Assembly (NCBI GenBank): GCA_905197485.1
Contig: CAJJYZ010000007.1
Location: 1-64,000 of the forward strand
Direction of reading: 5' to 3'
Length of the DNA stretch: 64,000 nucleotides
Source: an uncultured Lachnospiraceae bacterium
GTDB taxonomy: Bacteria > Bacillota > Clostridia > Lachnospirales > Lachnospiraceae
The number at the start of each line of letters is the position of its first letter. Positions within the stretch are counted from its first letter, which is position 1. Of the stretch, positions 51,968 through 61,001 are shown piece after piece. Position numbers and translations under genes: made by a program. Under the pieces are notes generated by a model. It searched no databases and was not told where the DNA came from. It saw only the letters and a list, made by a program, of their open reading frames with translations.

Positions 51968-52874
51968 TGATGCGGATTTGTTCCGGTAGACAACGAAGGG
52001 ACACATCACGCTGCAGAAAACAAGGTTCGCCGTCGGTGTGAAGCTCCCTTGCTTTGACCGAATGAATGGAAAGCTCTTTGCATGTGTACTGGAATACCCC
52101 TTGGAAGCGGATATGTTTTCCCCAGAGGGCGGTTGGCAGAAGCAGGAGCATTTTCAATTTCGGAAGGTCTGCAAGGACACAGACGCTTAGCTTTCTGTCT
52201 GAAGGATTGGCGTCGGGAGCGAACATAAAGCCTCCCCCTTCGTAAGGATGATTCATGGATGTGATGAAGTAACACCGCTCAAACGTATGTGTTTCCGTTC
52301 CATCCAAAGTTACGACTGCTTTTCGGGGCTTTAGGTGAAACCATTGCCTAAGAGCGACGAACACATAGACCAGTTTTCCGAGGTGGAGCCTGTTGAGGCG
52401 AGGCTTCCAGTGAGAGACGACAACTTCATGACAGATGGCAGCATCAAATCCAAAGCCGGAGCTTACGAGAAAGCGCCGGTTTTTTCCGTTGTAGGAGAGT
52501 CCCCCGATATCGATATTTCGAATCCGAGGCGGAGACAGAATCAGCTCCAATGCCTGCAGCGGATTGTTCGGAAACCGGTAACTCCTGCCAAAATCATTGC
52601 CGGAGCCGGTTGGGATATAACCGAGTGTGATATTTTCCGGATAGAGAATCCCGTTAATCACCTCGTTGATGGTTCCGTCCCCGCCTACGATAACAAGCGT
52701 ATGGGGCTTACGGTCAGAAGTTAGCCGTTGAACCAATGTTTCGGTGTGGCGGTGGGGCGCAGTAAAAAACACTTCATAAGAAATGGAACGCGCCCGTAGT
52801 TCTGTCTCGATTTTCTTCCAGATTTCCCTGCCAAGTCCTGAACGGGAATTGGCATTTACAATGAATGTGTACAT
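51954..52874 (-). CDS. Diacylglycerol/lipid kinase family protein
   Basis: A 306-residue soluble lipid kinase of the DagK/YegS/BmrU family. The ATP site is VIVGGDGTINEVING (about 57), followed by IPTGSGNDFGRSY and the metal-site region FGFDAAI. The C-terminal half has the family's beta-sandwich ending HTDGEP. ATG 52874 has aaaggag 7 nt upstream. It phosphorylates diacylglycerol or a related lipid at the membrane. The last codons overlap kdpE on the other strand. Confidence 0.9.
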   Translation of the reverse strand: MYTFIVNANSRSGLGREIWKKIETELRARSISYEVFFTAPHRHTETLVQRLTSDRKPHTLVIVGGDGTINEVINGILYPENITLGYIPTGSGNDFGRSYRFPNNPLQALELILSPPRIRNIDIGGLSYNGKNRRFLVSSGFGFDAAICHEVVVSHWKPRLNRLHLGKLVYVFVALRQWFHLKPRKAVVTLDGTETHTFERCYFITSMNHPYEGGGFMFAPDANPSDRKLSVCVLADLPKLKMLLLLPTALWGKHIRFQGVFQYTCKELSIHSVKARELHTDGEPCFLQRDVSLRCLPEQIRIITPL

Positions 52875-52902
52875 AAACGTTCTCCTTTGTTTTCTGCTCC
52901 TT

Positions 52903-52931
52903 ATTATAGCAGAAGCGGGAGGGTGGAACAA
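52903..52931 (-). promoter_or_regulatory. Predicted promoter of the lipid kinase gene
   Basis: On the minus strand TTGTTC (52931-52926), 17 bp, TATAAT (52908-52903), 28 bp before the start codon. Confidence 0.65.
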
Positions 52932-52964
52932 CCTGAAGAGAAATATTAAAAAAACATAAAGTTC

Positions 52965-52993
52965 TTGAATATTGAAGGAGAAAAGAATAGACT
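52965..52993 (+). promoter_or_regulatory. Predicted promoter of the second ABC exporter operon
   Basis: TTGAAT at 52965-52970, 17 bp, TAGACT at 52988-52993, 35 bp before the start codon. Divergent from the lipid kinase promoter. Confidence 0.5.
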
Positions 52994-53028
52994 TATTTTT
53001 GTATTTTTGAAAAGAAAAGAGGTTAACT

Positions 53029-55203
53029 ATGAGAAAGATATTGAAATTTTTGAAGCCGCATATGGCAGCAGTTCTTTCGATAGTCGCAGTGCTGATAGTG
53101 CAGGCATACTGTGATTTATCTCTTCCTTCGTACACATCTGATATTGTAAATATCGGGATTCAGCAAGGTGGTGTGGACACTCACATTCCGGAGATGATTG
53201 CGGAAGAAGATATGGAGAATCTTCTGCTATTTGTTCCGAAGAAGGAACAGGACGTTGTACGGAAAGCATATGAAGAAGACGATACGACGTATGAGAAGGC
53301 GGCATATGTGTTGAAAGACGGCCTGATAAAAGAAGAGGATAAGGTGAAGGAGCTGGAAGAGATTCTGGGGAAACCAATGCTCCTCGTATCGGGAATCGAG
53401 TCCGGCGAGCATGCCGGGGAAATGCAGATGCTTCAGAAGATGCCGGAAGAACAGCGTCTTGCTGTAGTAGATGAGATGAGCAAGAAGATTGAGGATATGC
53501 CGGGAATGATGATGGAACAGGCATCGACGCTCTACGTGAGAAGCGCCTATAAGAATCTGGACATTGACGCCGATAAGATGCAGTCCGAATACATTCTGTT
53601 CACAGGATTGAAGATGCTGGCGCTGGCGGCGCTCGGCATGATGGCAAGCGTCCTCGTCGGGCTGTTTGCGTCGAAGGTGGCGGCTTCGGTCGGACGGGAC
53701 CTTAGAAGCAGCGTGTTCCGCAAAGTCGTAGGATTCTCGAACGGAGAATTCGACAAGTTTTCTACCGCGTCTTTGATTACAAGAAGTACGAATGATATTC
53801 AGCAGATTCAGATGGTTATCGTTATGATGCTCCGCATGGTGCTGTACGCTCCGATTATCGGAATCGGCGGTATTTTCAAGGCGTTGAATACGAATGTGTC
53901 CATGTCGTGGATTATCGGCCTTGGCGTCGTCATGATTTCGCTTCTTGTCCTGACGCTGTTCTTTGTTGCAATGCCGAAGTTCAAAGTGTTACAAAAACTT
54001 GTGGATAAATTGAATCTTGTGACAAGAGAGATTCTGACCGGACTCATGGTAATTCGTGCATTCAGTACCGAAAAACATGAAGAGAAACGATTCGACCAGG
54101 CGAACAGAGATTTGACGAAGACGACTCTGTTCGTAAACAGGGCGATGACGATTATGATGCCGACCATGATGCTGATTATGAATGGAATTTCAGTTCTCAT
54201 TATATGGGTCGGAGCCAATGGAATCAATGATGGCCAGATGCAGGTCGGAGATATGATGGCGTTTATCCAATATACGATGCAGATTATCATGGCATTCCTT
54301 ATGATTTGCATGATTTCGATTATGCTTCCGAGAGCGGCCGTTTCAGCGGACCGCGTGGATGAGATTCTGATGAGCTCGACTTTGATTCAGGACCCGAAGA
54401 ATCCGAAGAAGCTTACGAAAGATGGAAAAGGAACCGTAGAGTTCGACCATGTATCCTTCCGTTATCCGGGGGCGAAAGAAGATGTGCTTCATGACATTTC
54501 CTTCGTGGCAGAGCCGGGAAAGACGACGGCGTTTATCGGAAGTACGGGAAGCGGAAAATCCACGCTTGTGAATCTGATTCCAAGATTCTACGATGTGACG
54601 GAGGGAGCCATCCGAATCGAAGGCGTGGATATCCGGGAGATTTCCCAGCATGACCTGCGGGAAAAATTAGGGTATGTGCCGCAGAAGGGAGTTTTGTTCT
54701 CTGGAACGATTGCATCAAACATCTTGTACGGCAATCGGGACGGAAGCGAGGCGGACATGAAGGATGCGGCTTCCATTGCTCAGGCGCAGGATTTCATCGA
54801 AGCGAAACAGGATACATATGACAGCCCGATTGCCCAGGGAGGAACGAACGTCTCTGGTGGACAGAAGCAGCGGCTTTCCATTGCAAGAGCGATTGCAAAG
54901 AATCCGGACGTTTTTATTTTTGACGATAGTTTTTCGGCTCTTGACTATAAGACGGATGTGACGCTTCGAAAGGCGTTAAAGGAACATACGCAGGAGAGTG
55001 TTGTTCTCATTGTTGCCCAGCGTATCAGTACGATTTTGCACGCAGACCAGATTATTGTGTTAGATGAAGGAGAAGCGGTAGGAATCGGAACCCATGCGGA
55101 ACTCCTGAAATCGTGTGAGGTGTATCGTCAGATTGCGATGTCACAGCTTTCGGAGGAAGAGATTGCAAGAGATTTGGGAAAGGAGGAGCAAGGTCATGAG
55201 TAA
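53029..55203 (+). CDS. ABC exporter, degenerate-site half with extracellular insert
   Basis: A 724-residue half-transporter, about 120 residues longer than usual because of an insert (about 40-190) between the first two helices, probably extracytoplasmic and rich in charged helices. ATPase motifs: Walker A GSTGSGKST (about 504), signature NVSGGQKQR (about 607), Walker B FIFDDSFSALD with Asp for the catalytic Glu. It overlaps its partner by 8 bp. Similar long/short pairs are common in Firmicutes as multidrug-type exporters; the cargo is not known. Confidence 0.88.
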   Translation: MRKILKFLKPHMAAVLSIVAVLIVQAYCDLSLPSYTSDIVNIGIQQGGVDTHIPEMIAEEDMENLLLFVPKKEQDVVRKAYEEDDTTYEKAAYVLKDGLIKEEDKVKELEEILGKPMLLVSGIESGEHAGEMQMLQKMPEEQRLAVVDEMSKKIEDMPGMMMEQASTLYVRSAYKNLDIDADKMQSEYILFTGLKMLALAALGMMASVLVGLFASKVAASVGRDLRSSVFRKVVGFSNGEFDKFSTASLITRSTNDIQQIQMVIVMMLRMVLYAPIIGIGGIFKALNTNVSMSWIIGLGVVMISLLVLTLFFVAMPKFKVLQKLVDKLNLVTREILTGLMVIRAFSTEKHEEKRFDQANRDLTKTTLFVNRAMTIMMPTMMLIMNGISVLIIWVGANGINDGQMQVGDMMAFIQYTMQIIMAFLMICMISIMLPRAAVSADRVDEILMSSTLIQDPKNPKKLTKDGKGTVEFDHVSFRYPGAKEDVLHDISFVAEPGKTTAFIGSTGSGKSTLVNLIPRFYDVTEGAIRIEGVDIREISQHDLREKLGYVPQKGVLFSGTIASNILYGNRDGSEADMKDAASIAQAQDFIEAKQDTYDSPIAQGGTNVSGGQKQRLSIARAIAKNPDVFIFDDSFSALDYKTDVTLRKALKEHTQESVVLIVAQRISTILHADQIIVLDEGEAVGIGTHAELLKSCEVYRQIAMSQLSEEEIARDLGKEEQGHE

Positions 55204-57046
55204 TGAGAAACCAAAGCGAAGAGGTCCGATGGGACATGGTCATGGACATGGCATGATGGGCGCCGGAGAAAAGGCGAAAGACTTCAAAGGAACGATGGGA
55301 AAATTGATGTCTTATCTCGGAACGTTTAAAATCGGGATTTTGGTTGTCATGCTGTTTGCAGCCGGAAGTACGGTATTCACCATTGTAGGGCCGAAGATTT
55401 TAGGAAATGCGACGACGGAGATTTTCAACGGATTGGTGAGCAAGGTATCCGGAGGCGCAGGAATCGATTTTGATAAGATTGGGAAGATACTTTTGACGGT
55501 ACTTGCCCTCTACGGAGTCAGCGCCCTGTTCTCCTATATCCAGGGATTCATTATGACAGGCGTGTCCCAGAAGCTGACATACCGGATGAGAAAAGAGATT
55601 TCAGAGAAAATCAACCGTATGCCGCTCAATTATTTTGACACGATGACACATGGAGAAGTGCTGTCTCGTGTGACGAATGATGTGGATACGTTGAGTCAGA
55701 GCCTGAATCAGAGTGCGACTCAGATTATTACATCGGTGACAACTATTATCGGTGTGCTTATTATGATGCTAAGCATCAGTCCGATGATGACTTTGATTGC
55801 GCTTTTGATTTTGCCGGTATCCATGGGACTCATCTCCGTCATTGTAAAGCATTCGCAGACTCATTTCCGCAACCAGCAGGAATACTTAGGGCATGTGAAC
55901 GGACAGGTGGAGGAAGTCTATGGCGGTCAGAACATTGTTCGTGCTTTTAATAAGGAAGAGGACGTCATCAAAGAATTTGATGAGACGAATGAGATTCTCT
56001 ATCAATCCGCATGGAAATCGCAGTTCTTCTCAGGGATGATGATGCCGATTATGCAGTTTGTCGGCAACTTAGGATATGTGGCGGTAGCCATTGTCGGAGG
56101 ATATTTTGTCATTCAGAATAGGATTGAGGTCGGTGATATCCAATCCTTCATCCAGTACGTAAGAAACTTCACCCAGCCGATTACACAGGTGGCGCAGGTG
56201 GCAAATATGCTGCAGTCTACGGCGGCGGCAGCGGAACGAGTCTTTGAATTCCTGGATGAGGACGAGGAAGACCAGACGGTAGAGCATCCGGTTTCTGTGG
56301 AAGGCCTCAAGGGAAATGTGGAATTTGAGCACGTGCGTTTCGGTTACAACGAAGACCGCATTATTATCAATGATTTCTCAGCGAAAGTGAAAGACGGACA
56401 GAAGATTGCGATTGTCGGACCGACGGGAGCAGGAAAGACGACGATGATTAAGCTTCTGATGCGCTTTTATGATGTGAACGAGGGCGCTATCCTTGTGGAT
56501 GGACATAATGTGAAGGACTTCAACCGAAGCGAACTGCGTCAGATGTTTGGAATGGTACTGCAGGATACATGGCTGTTCCATGGAAGTATCAAAGACAATA
56601 TCCGTTATGGAAAATTAGACGCAACGGATGAAGAGGTGATAGAAGCGGCAAAAGCGGCTTATGTACACCGCTTTGTGCAGACACTGCCGGAAGGATATGA
56701 TATGGAGTTAAATGAAGAAGCAAACAATGTCTCTCAAGGACAGAAACAGCTTCTTACGATAGCAAGAGCGATTCTGGCAGACTCGCCGATTCTGATTCTG
56801 GACGAAGCGACAAGCTCTGTCGATACGAGAACAGAAGAAAGAATCCAGAAGGCGATGGATAATCTGATGAAAGGCAGAACAAGCTTTGTCATCGCCCACC
56901 GCTTATCTACGATTCGGGATGCAGATATGATACTTGTCATGAAAGACGGGGATATCGTCGAGCAGGGAAGTCATGAAGAACTGCTCAAGAAAAACGGCTT
57001 CTATGCAGAACTTTATAACTCGCAGTTTGAAAAGACGGTGGCATAG
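55196..57046 (+). CDS. ABC exporter, catalytic half
   Basis: A 616-residue half-transporter with a His/Gly-rich N-terminal tail (MGHGHGHGMM), six helices and an ATPase: Walker A GPTGAGKTT, signature NVSQGQKQL, Walker B LILDEATSSVD with the catalytic Glu. Start ATG 55196 follows ggaggag and overlaps the partner's stop. The non-standard VSQGQ signature faces the partner's Asp-type Walker B, giving one degenerate ATP site. The His-rich tail could bind metal ions; this is only a suggestion. Confidence 0.88.
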   Translation: MSNEKPKRRGPMGHGHGHGMMGAGEKAKDFKGTMGKLMSYLGTFKIGILVVMLFAAGSTVFTIVGPKILGNATTEIFNGLVSKVSGGAGIDFDKIGKILLTVLALYGVSALFSYIQGFIMTGVSQKLTYRMRKEISEKINRMPLNYFDTMTHGEVLSRVTNDVDTLSQSLNQSATQIITSVTTIIGVLIMMLSISPMMTLIALLILPVSMGLISVIVKHSQTHFRNQQEYLGHVNGQVEEVYGGQNIVRAFNKEEDVIKEFDETNEILYQSAWKSQFFSGMMMPIMQFVGNLGYVAVAIVGGYFVIQNRIEVGDIQSFIQYVRNFTQPITQVAQVANMLQSTAAAAERVFEFLDEDEEDQTVEHPVSVEGLKGNVEFEHVRFGYNEDRIIINDFSAKVKDGQKIAIVGPTGAGKTTMIKLLMRFYDVNEGAILVDGHNVKDFNRSELRQMFGMVLQDTWLFHGSIKDNIRYGKLDATDEEVIEAAKAAYVHRFVQTLPEGYDMELNEEANNVSQGQKQLLTIARAILADSPILILDEATSSVDTRTEERIQKAMDNLMKGRTSFVIAHRLSTIRDADMILVMKDGDIVEQGSHEELLKKNGFYAELYNSQFEKTVA

Positions 57047-57060
57047 ATTTGAGAGAATAA

Positions 57061-57104
57061 AAAGGGATTGTCCTGAACTACGTTTTCAGGACAGTCCCTT
57101 TTTT
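57061..57104 (+). terminator. Terminator after the second ABC exporter
   Basis: A 17-bp stem (AAAGGGATTGTCCTGAA / TTCAGGACAGTCCCTTT, one G-U pair), loop ctacgtt, then T residues. A shortened copy of its core lies at 57129-57149. Confidence 0.88.
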
Positions 57105-57234
57105 AGAATGTTTGTTTATAGGTTATCGCTGAACTGTGTTTTCAGGACAGCTACCCGGTTACTGTTGTTTTCGAATTCCTTCCAGAAGTTTTTGAGACCT
57201 GTTGTCTATCTGGAAGGGGCATATTAGTTCTATG

Positions 57235-58977
57235 TTATTTTGCTTTTGGCAAATCCCATGCGTTATGGTCTGTATGCAGCAGCATATGTGCTTTATGAGA
57301 TAATGGTTTTTCCATAAAATCAGCATATAATTGCAATACGTCTTGATTCTCATGAGAGAAACGAAGTTCATTGTTTCGGTCAAGGAAGTATAAGTTCTGT
57401 CCACGAGTAAATGCGAGTTCTTCTCCGTCGTGAATCGGTTGTCCGCCACCGCCAGAGCAGCCGCCAGGACATGCCATGACTTCTACAAAATCATAATGAA
57501 CTTCTCCTCGTTCCAGCGCATCGATAAGTTTTTGTGTATTTCCAAGTCCGCTTACAACAGCCGCTTTCACAACAGTGTCTCCAATCTGAATCTCAGCGGA
57601 GATGGCATCCTGGCCGAATTCTGTCGCCCTGACATTGGAAAATGCATCCGGTTCCGGGTTCTTGCCGGTTACGAGATAGTAGGCGGAACGGAGCGCTGCT
57701 TCCATGACACCGCCGGTTGCTCCGAAGATGACTCCGGCGCCGCTTCCATCGTGCATCAGACGGTCACATTCTACATCTGTCAATGTGGCAGGGTCGATGT
57801 GAGAAGCGCGAATCATGCGGGTGAGTTCCCGGGTTGTCAATACGATATCAACATCGTGTCCAGCGTATTCTTCATAGAAAAGTTCCATGTTGCTTTCCCC
57901 TTTTTTAGCAACGCAAGGCATGATAGATACGGTGCAGATATCTTCCGGAGATACGCCGATGGATTTGGCGAAGTATGTTTTCATAACGGCGCCAAACATT
58001 TGCTGCGGTGATTTCGCAGAGGATAGCTGCGGTACAAGGTGCGGATATTGTGATTTGATGAACCGAATCCAACCAGGGCAGCAGGAGGTAAACATCGGCT
58101 TCGTTTTTAATTCTCCCTTTGTCAGTCTCTCCAGAAATTCATTTCCTTCCTCCATAATCGTGAGGTCCGCAGAGAATGATGTATCAAATACATAATCGAA
58201 TCCCATCTGACGAAGCGCATCCACAATCTTGCCTACAGTCGCTTCCTCCCGGGATAAGCCGAGAGATTCGCCCCATGCGGCACGTACTGCAGGCGCAACC
58301 TGAACAACCGTAATTTTCTTCTTATCATCGATAGCAGCCCATGCCTTATCGGTATCGTCTCGTTCACGTAACGCTCCGGTCGGACAGTGTGTGATACATT
58401 GACCGCATAAAGAGCAGTTTGCCTCTTCGATATTCCTTCCCTTGGAAACCTGTACTGTTGTACGGGAACCGGTGCTTTCCAAATCCCATACATGGAGACT
58501 CTGTACTTTGTCACAGACTTGAACGCAGCGCATACATTTGATGCATTTTGCAGAATCTCGGATTAATGGGAAATTCTTGTTCCAAGGTTGATGTTCCAGA
58601 CGTTTTTTGAATGGAACGTCAATGATGTTTAAGTCGTTTGCAATTTTTTGTAAAGAACAGTTTCCGCTTCTCGGACAGGTTGCACACTGGCAATCATGCT
58701 GTGATAAGAGGAATTCTACTGTTTTTTTACGGTTCATGCGGACTTTTGGACTGTTTGTATGAATGACCATCCCGTCCTCCACGACATTGTTACAAGAAGG
58801 GATGAGCCGTTCCTTTCCTTCCAATTCGACAACGCAGACGCGACAGGCTCCGATATCGTTCAATCCTTTTAAATAGCACAGTCTTGGAATTGGGATTCCG
58901 TTTTGCTCTGCGGCCTCCATAATTGTCGTACCTTCCGGTACAGAAATCTGTCTATTATCAATTGTAAGATTTACCAT
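57235..58977 (-). CDS. [FeFe] hydrogenase catalytic subunit
   Basis: A 580-residue hydrogenase. From the N-terminus: a [2Fe-2S] domain (CYLKGLNDIGACRVC), a His-ligated [4Fe-4S] site (HDCQCATCPRSGNC), two [4Fe-4S] ferredoxin motifs (CIKCMRCVQVC and CSLCGQCITHCP), then the H-cluster domain with TSCCPGW (L1), MPCVAKKGE (L2) and EVMACPGGCSGGGGQP (L3). All H-cluster cysteines are present. It is cytoplasmic and evolves or oxidises H2. It overlaps the upstream flavoprotein gene by 7 bp. The GltD-like partner fits the 'group A2' [FeFe] hydrogenases. Confidence 0.95.
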   Translation of the reverse strand: MVNLTIDNRQISVPEGTTIMEAAEQNGIPIPRLCYLKGLNDIGACRVCVVELEGKERLIPSCNNVVEDGMVIHTNSPKVRMNRKKTVEFLLSQHDCQCATCPRSGNCSLQKIANDLNIIDVPFKKRLEHQPWNKNFPLIRDSAKCIKCMRCVQVCDKVQSLHVWDLESTGSRTTVQVSKGRNIEEANCSLCGQCITHCPTGALRERDDTDKAWAAIDDKKKITVVQVAPAVRAAWGESLGLSREEATVGKIVDALRQMGFDYVFDTSFSADLTIMEEGNEFLERLTKGELKTKPMFTSCCPGWIRFIKSQYPHLVPQLSSAKSPQQMFGAVMKTYFAKSIGVSPEDICTVSIMPCVAKKGESNMELFYEEYAGHDVDIVLTTRELTRMIRASHIDPATLTDVECDRLMHDGSGAGVIFGATGGVMEAALRSAYYLVTGKNPEPDAFSNVRATEFGQDAISAEIQIGDTVVKAAVVSGLGNTQKLIDALERGEVHYDFVEVMACPGGCSGGGGQPIHDGEELAFTRGQNLYFLDRNNELRFSHENQDVLQLYADFMEKPLSHKAHMLLHTDHNAWDLPKAK

Positions 58978-60803
58978 AATGTCTCTCGCCCTCCTTTAAA
59001 TATACCAAAACCAAAATGGTCGCAGCGCAGACATCTTCCTGCTTCCTGTTTTGCTTCGCATTCTGTCATGCAATTCTCTACGCCTTCGAAGTCGTGTACG
59101 CGTTCACACGCTTCACGTTCTGTCATGTTAACGCGTCCGCAAGGTGTCTTATCATCAAGGTTTGGTTCCGGAATCTCTACGTCGCAGGAAATTTCATGGC
59201 GGAATCCAAGGTATTCGTCAATGTTGGCGGCAGCTACTTTACCGGCTGCAATCGCGCGGATAACTGTGGCAGGTCCGGTCGCACAGTCGCCACCGGCAAA
59301 TACGCCAGGAATGTTGGCGAATCCACCGTATTTCTCAGACATAATACGTCCGCGCTCTACCGGGAATCCGGCTTCTTCAAAATGCTTAAATTCAATATTT
59401 TGTCCAATGGCTACAATCAATGTAGAACATGGAATGTACACGTCCTCTTCTCCTGTTGGCTTCACGCTTGCACGTCCGTCCTTGATTTTACTAATCATCT
59501 GTGGAGTTACGTAGATTCCTTTTACACGACCGTTCTCATCTACATCGATGGCAGATGGAGCTTTCAATGTCTGCAATTCTACGCCTTCTGCAATGGCGCC
59601 TTCAATCTCATCCGGAAGAGCTGTCATATCTGCGGTTCTACGACGGTATACGATGCTGACTTTCTTAGCGCCGAGACGCACTGCGGTACGAACGGCATCC
59701 ATCGATACGTTTCCGCCGCCGATGACTGCGACTTCCTGTCCGGTTAAATCCGGAATCTCTTTCTTTCCGACTGCGCGCAGGAACTGTACGGCGGAAAGCA
59801 CGCCGTCTGCGTCTTCTCCTTCCAGTCCGAGTTTTTTATCGGTACTTGCCCCGATTGTGATTAAGACGGCATCGTATTCTGCACGAAGCTGCTGGATGGT
59901 GATGTCCTGTCCGATACGAAGTCCATGTTTTACTTCCACTCCGGTTGCTAAAATGGCTTCGATGTCGTCATCCAGACGCTCTTTCGGAAGACGGTAATTC
60001 GGGATACCGTAGCGGAGCATACCGCCAAGTTCCGGAAGCATCTCATATACCGTTACCTGATGTCCCATCAACTGTAAATAGTAAGCGGAACTTAATCCAC
60101 CCGGACCGCCTCCTACAATAGCGACACGTTTTCCGGTAGAAGGAGCGCATGGCGGTGGCGGAACCTTACCGGCATAATCTGCGGCGAACCGTTTCAATCC
60201 GCGGATATTCAGCGCGTCGTCTACCATATTTCTGCGGCATCTTGCCTCGCAAGGATGTTCGCAGATGAAACCGCACGTTGTCGGGAACGGGTTATCCTTT
60301 CGAATCAAACGGATGGCATCGGCATAACGTCCTTCTTTGACGAGGGCGATATAACCCGGAATATCCACTTTTGCCGGACATAAGGCAACACAAGGAACCG
60401 GCTGGTTATAAGTACAAGTACATCTTCCGGCAAGAATATGCTGTTCAAAATCTTCCCGGTATCCAATCAGCGCCTTATATACCATATGTGCGGCTTCGAT
60501 ACCGATTGCACAGTCTGCGGACTGCATGATAGAAAGCGCGGTTTCTTCCATTAAATCCAAAAGGTCTAAAGTAGCTTCCCCGTTTAACACATCCGTCAGC
60601 ATGTTCTTTAACTGCCAGAGACCAACGCGGCAAGGCGTACATTTTCCACAAGTCTGTGCATGGCACAATTCCAGAAATGCTCTTGCCATATCAACAGGAC
60701 AAAGACCCGGAGGGCTGGCTTCAATTCTTCGCTCCAAATCTTTGTATAGACCTTCTACAACAACCTGGGCTTTATTTGGTGTAGAAATTTCAAGTCTGCT
60801 CAT
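58971..60803 (-). CDS. NuoF-type iron-sulfur / GltD-like NAD(P)H oxidoreductase subunit
   Basis: A 610-residue partner of the hydrogenase. Residues about 20-125 match the C-terminal iron-sulfur part of NuoF (CGKCTPCRVG), without NuoF's own NADH/FMN domain. Then comes a GltD-like module with two Cys-rich [4Fe-4S] sites (CVALCPAKVDIPGY; CEHPCEARCRR), an FAD site (VAIVGGGPGGLSSAYY) and an NAD(P)H site (VAVIGGGNVSMDAVR). ATG 60803 has gagaggtg upstream. It would pass electrons between NAD(P)H and the hydrogenase. Whether it bifurcates with ferredoxin is unknown. Confidence 0.88.
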   Translation of the reverse strand: MSRLEISTPNKAQVVVEGLYKDLERRIEASPPGLCPVDMARAFLELCHAQTCGKCTPCRVGLWQLKNMLTDVLNGEATLDLLDLMEETALSIMQSADCAIGIEAAHMVYKALIGYREDFEQHILAGRCTCTYNQPVPCVALCPAKVDIPGYIALVKEGRYADAIRLIRKDNPFPTTCGFICEHPCEARCRRNMVDDALNIRGLKRFAADYAGKVPPPPCAPSTGKRVAIVGGGPGGLSSAYYLQLMGHQVTVYEMLPELGGMLRYGIPNYRLPKERLDDDIEAILATGVEVKHGLRIGQDITIQQLRAEYDAVLITIGASTDKKLGLEGEDADGVLSAVQFLRAVGKKEIPDLTGQEVAVIGGGNVSMDAVRTAVRLGAKKVSIVYRRRTADMTALPDEIEGAIAEGVELQTLKAPSAIDVDENGRVKGIYVTPQMISKIKDGRASVKPTGEEDVYIPCSTLIVAIGQNIEFKHFEEAGFPVERGRIMSEKYGGFANIPGVFAGGDCATGPATVIRAIAAGKVAAANIDEYLGFRHEISCDVEIPEPNLDDKTPCGRVNMTEREACERVHDFEGVENCMTECEAKQEAGRCLRCDHFGFGIFKGGRETLW

Positions 60804-60848
60804 AATTTTCACCTCTCTAAAAGTTTTCGTAATCACTCGAATAATAAT

Positions 60849-60877
60849 ATTGTAATATATAACAATAAAATAAACAA
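60849..60877 (-). promoter_or_regulatory. Predicted hydrogenase promoter with overlapping Rex-like palindrome
   Basis: On the minus strand TTGTTT (60877-60872), 17 bp, TACAAT (60854-60849). The -10 box is overlapped by TTGTTATATATTACAA (60865-60850), a near-palindrome similar in half-sites to Rex operators but 2 bp shorter than the usual 18-bp form. Redox control is therefore only a suggestion. Confidence 0.4.
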
Positions 60878-61001
60878 GAATAGTTAAAATATAGTCAATA
60901 TTTACGAAAGATGCGCGGGATGGGTAGATACAAAGAGGAGATGTATGCTATAATATATAAATTGATATGTATAAAATTTTTGATAGAAGGAGTCAAATGA
61001 G

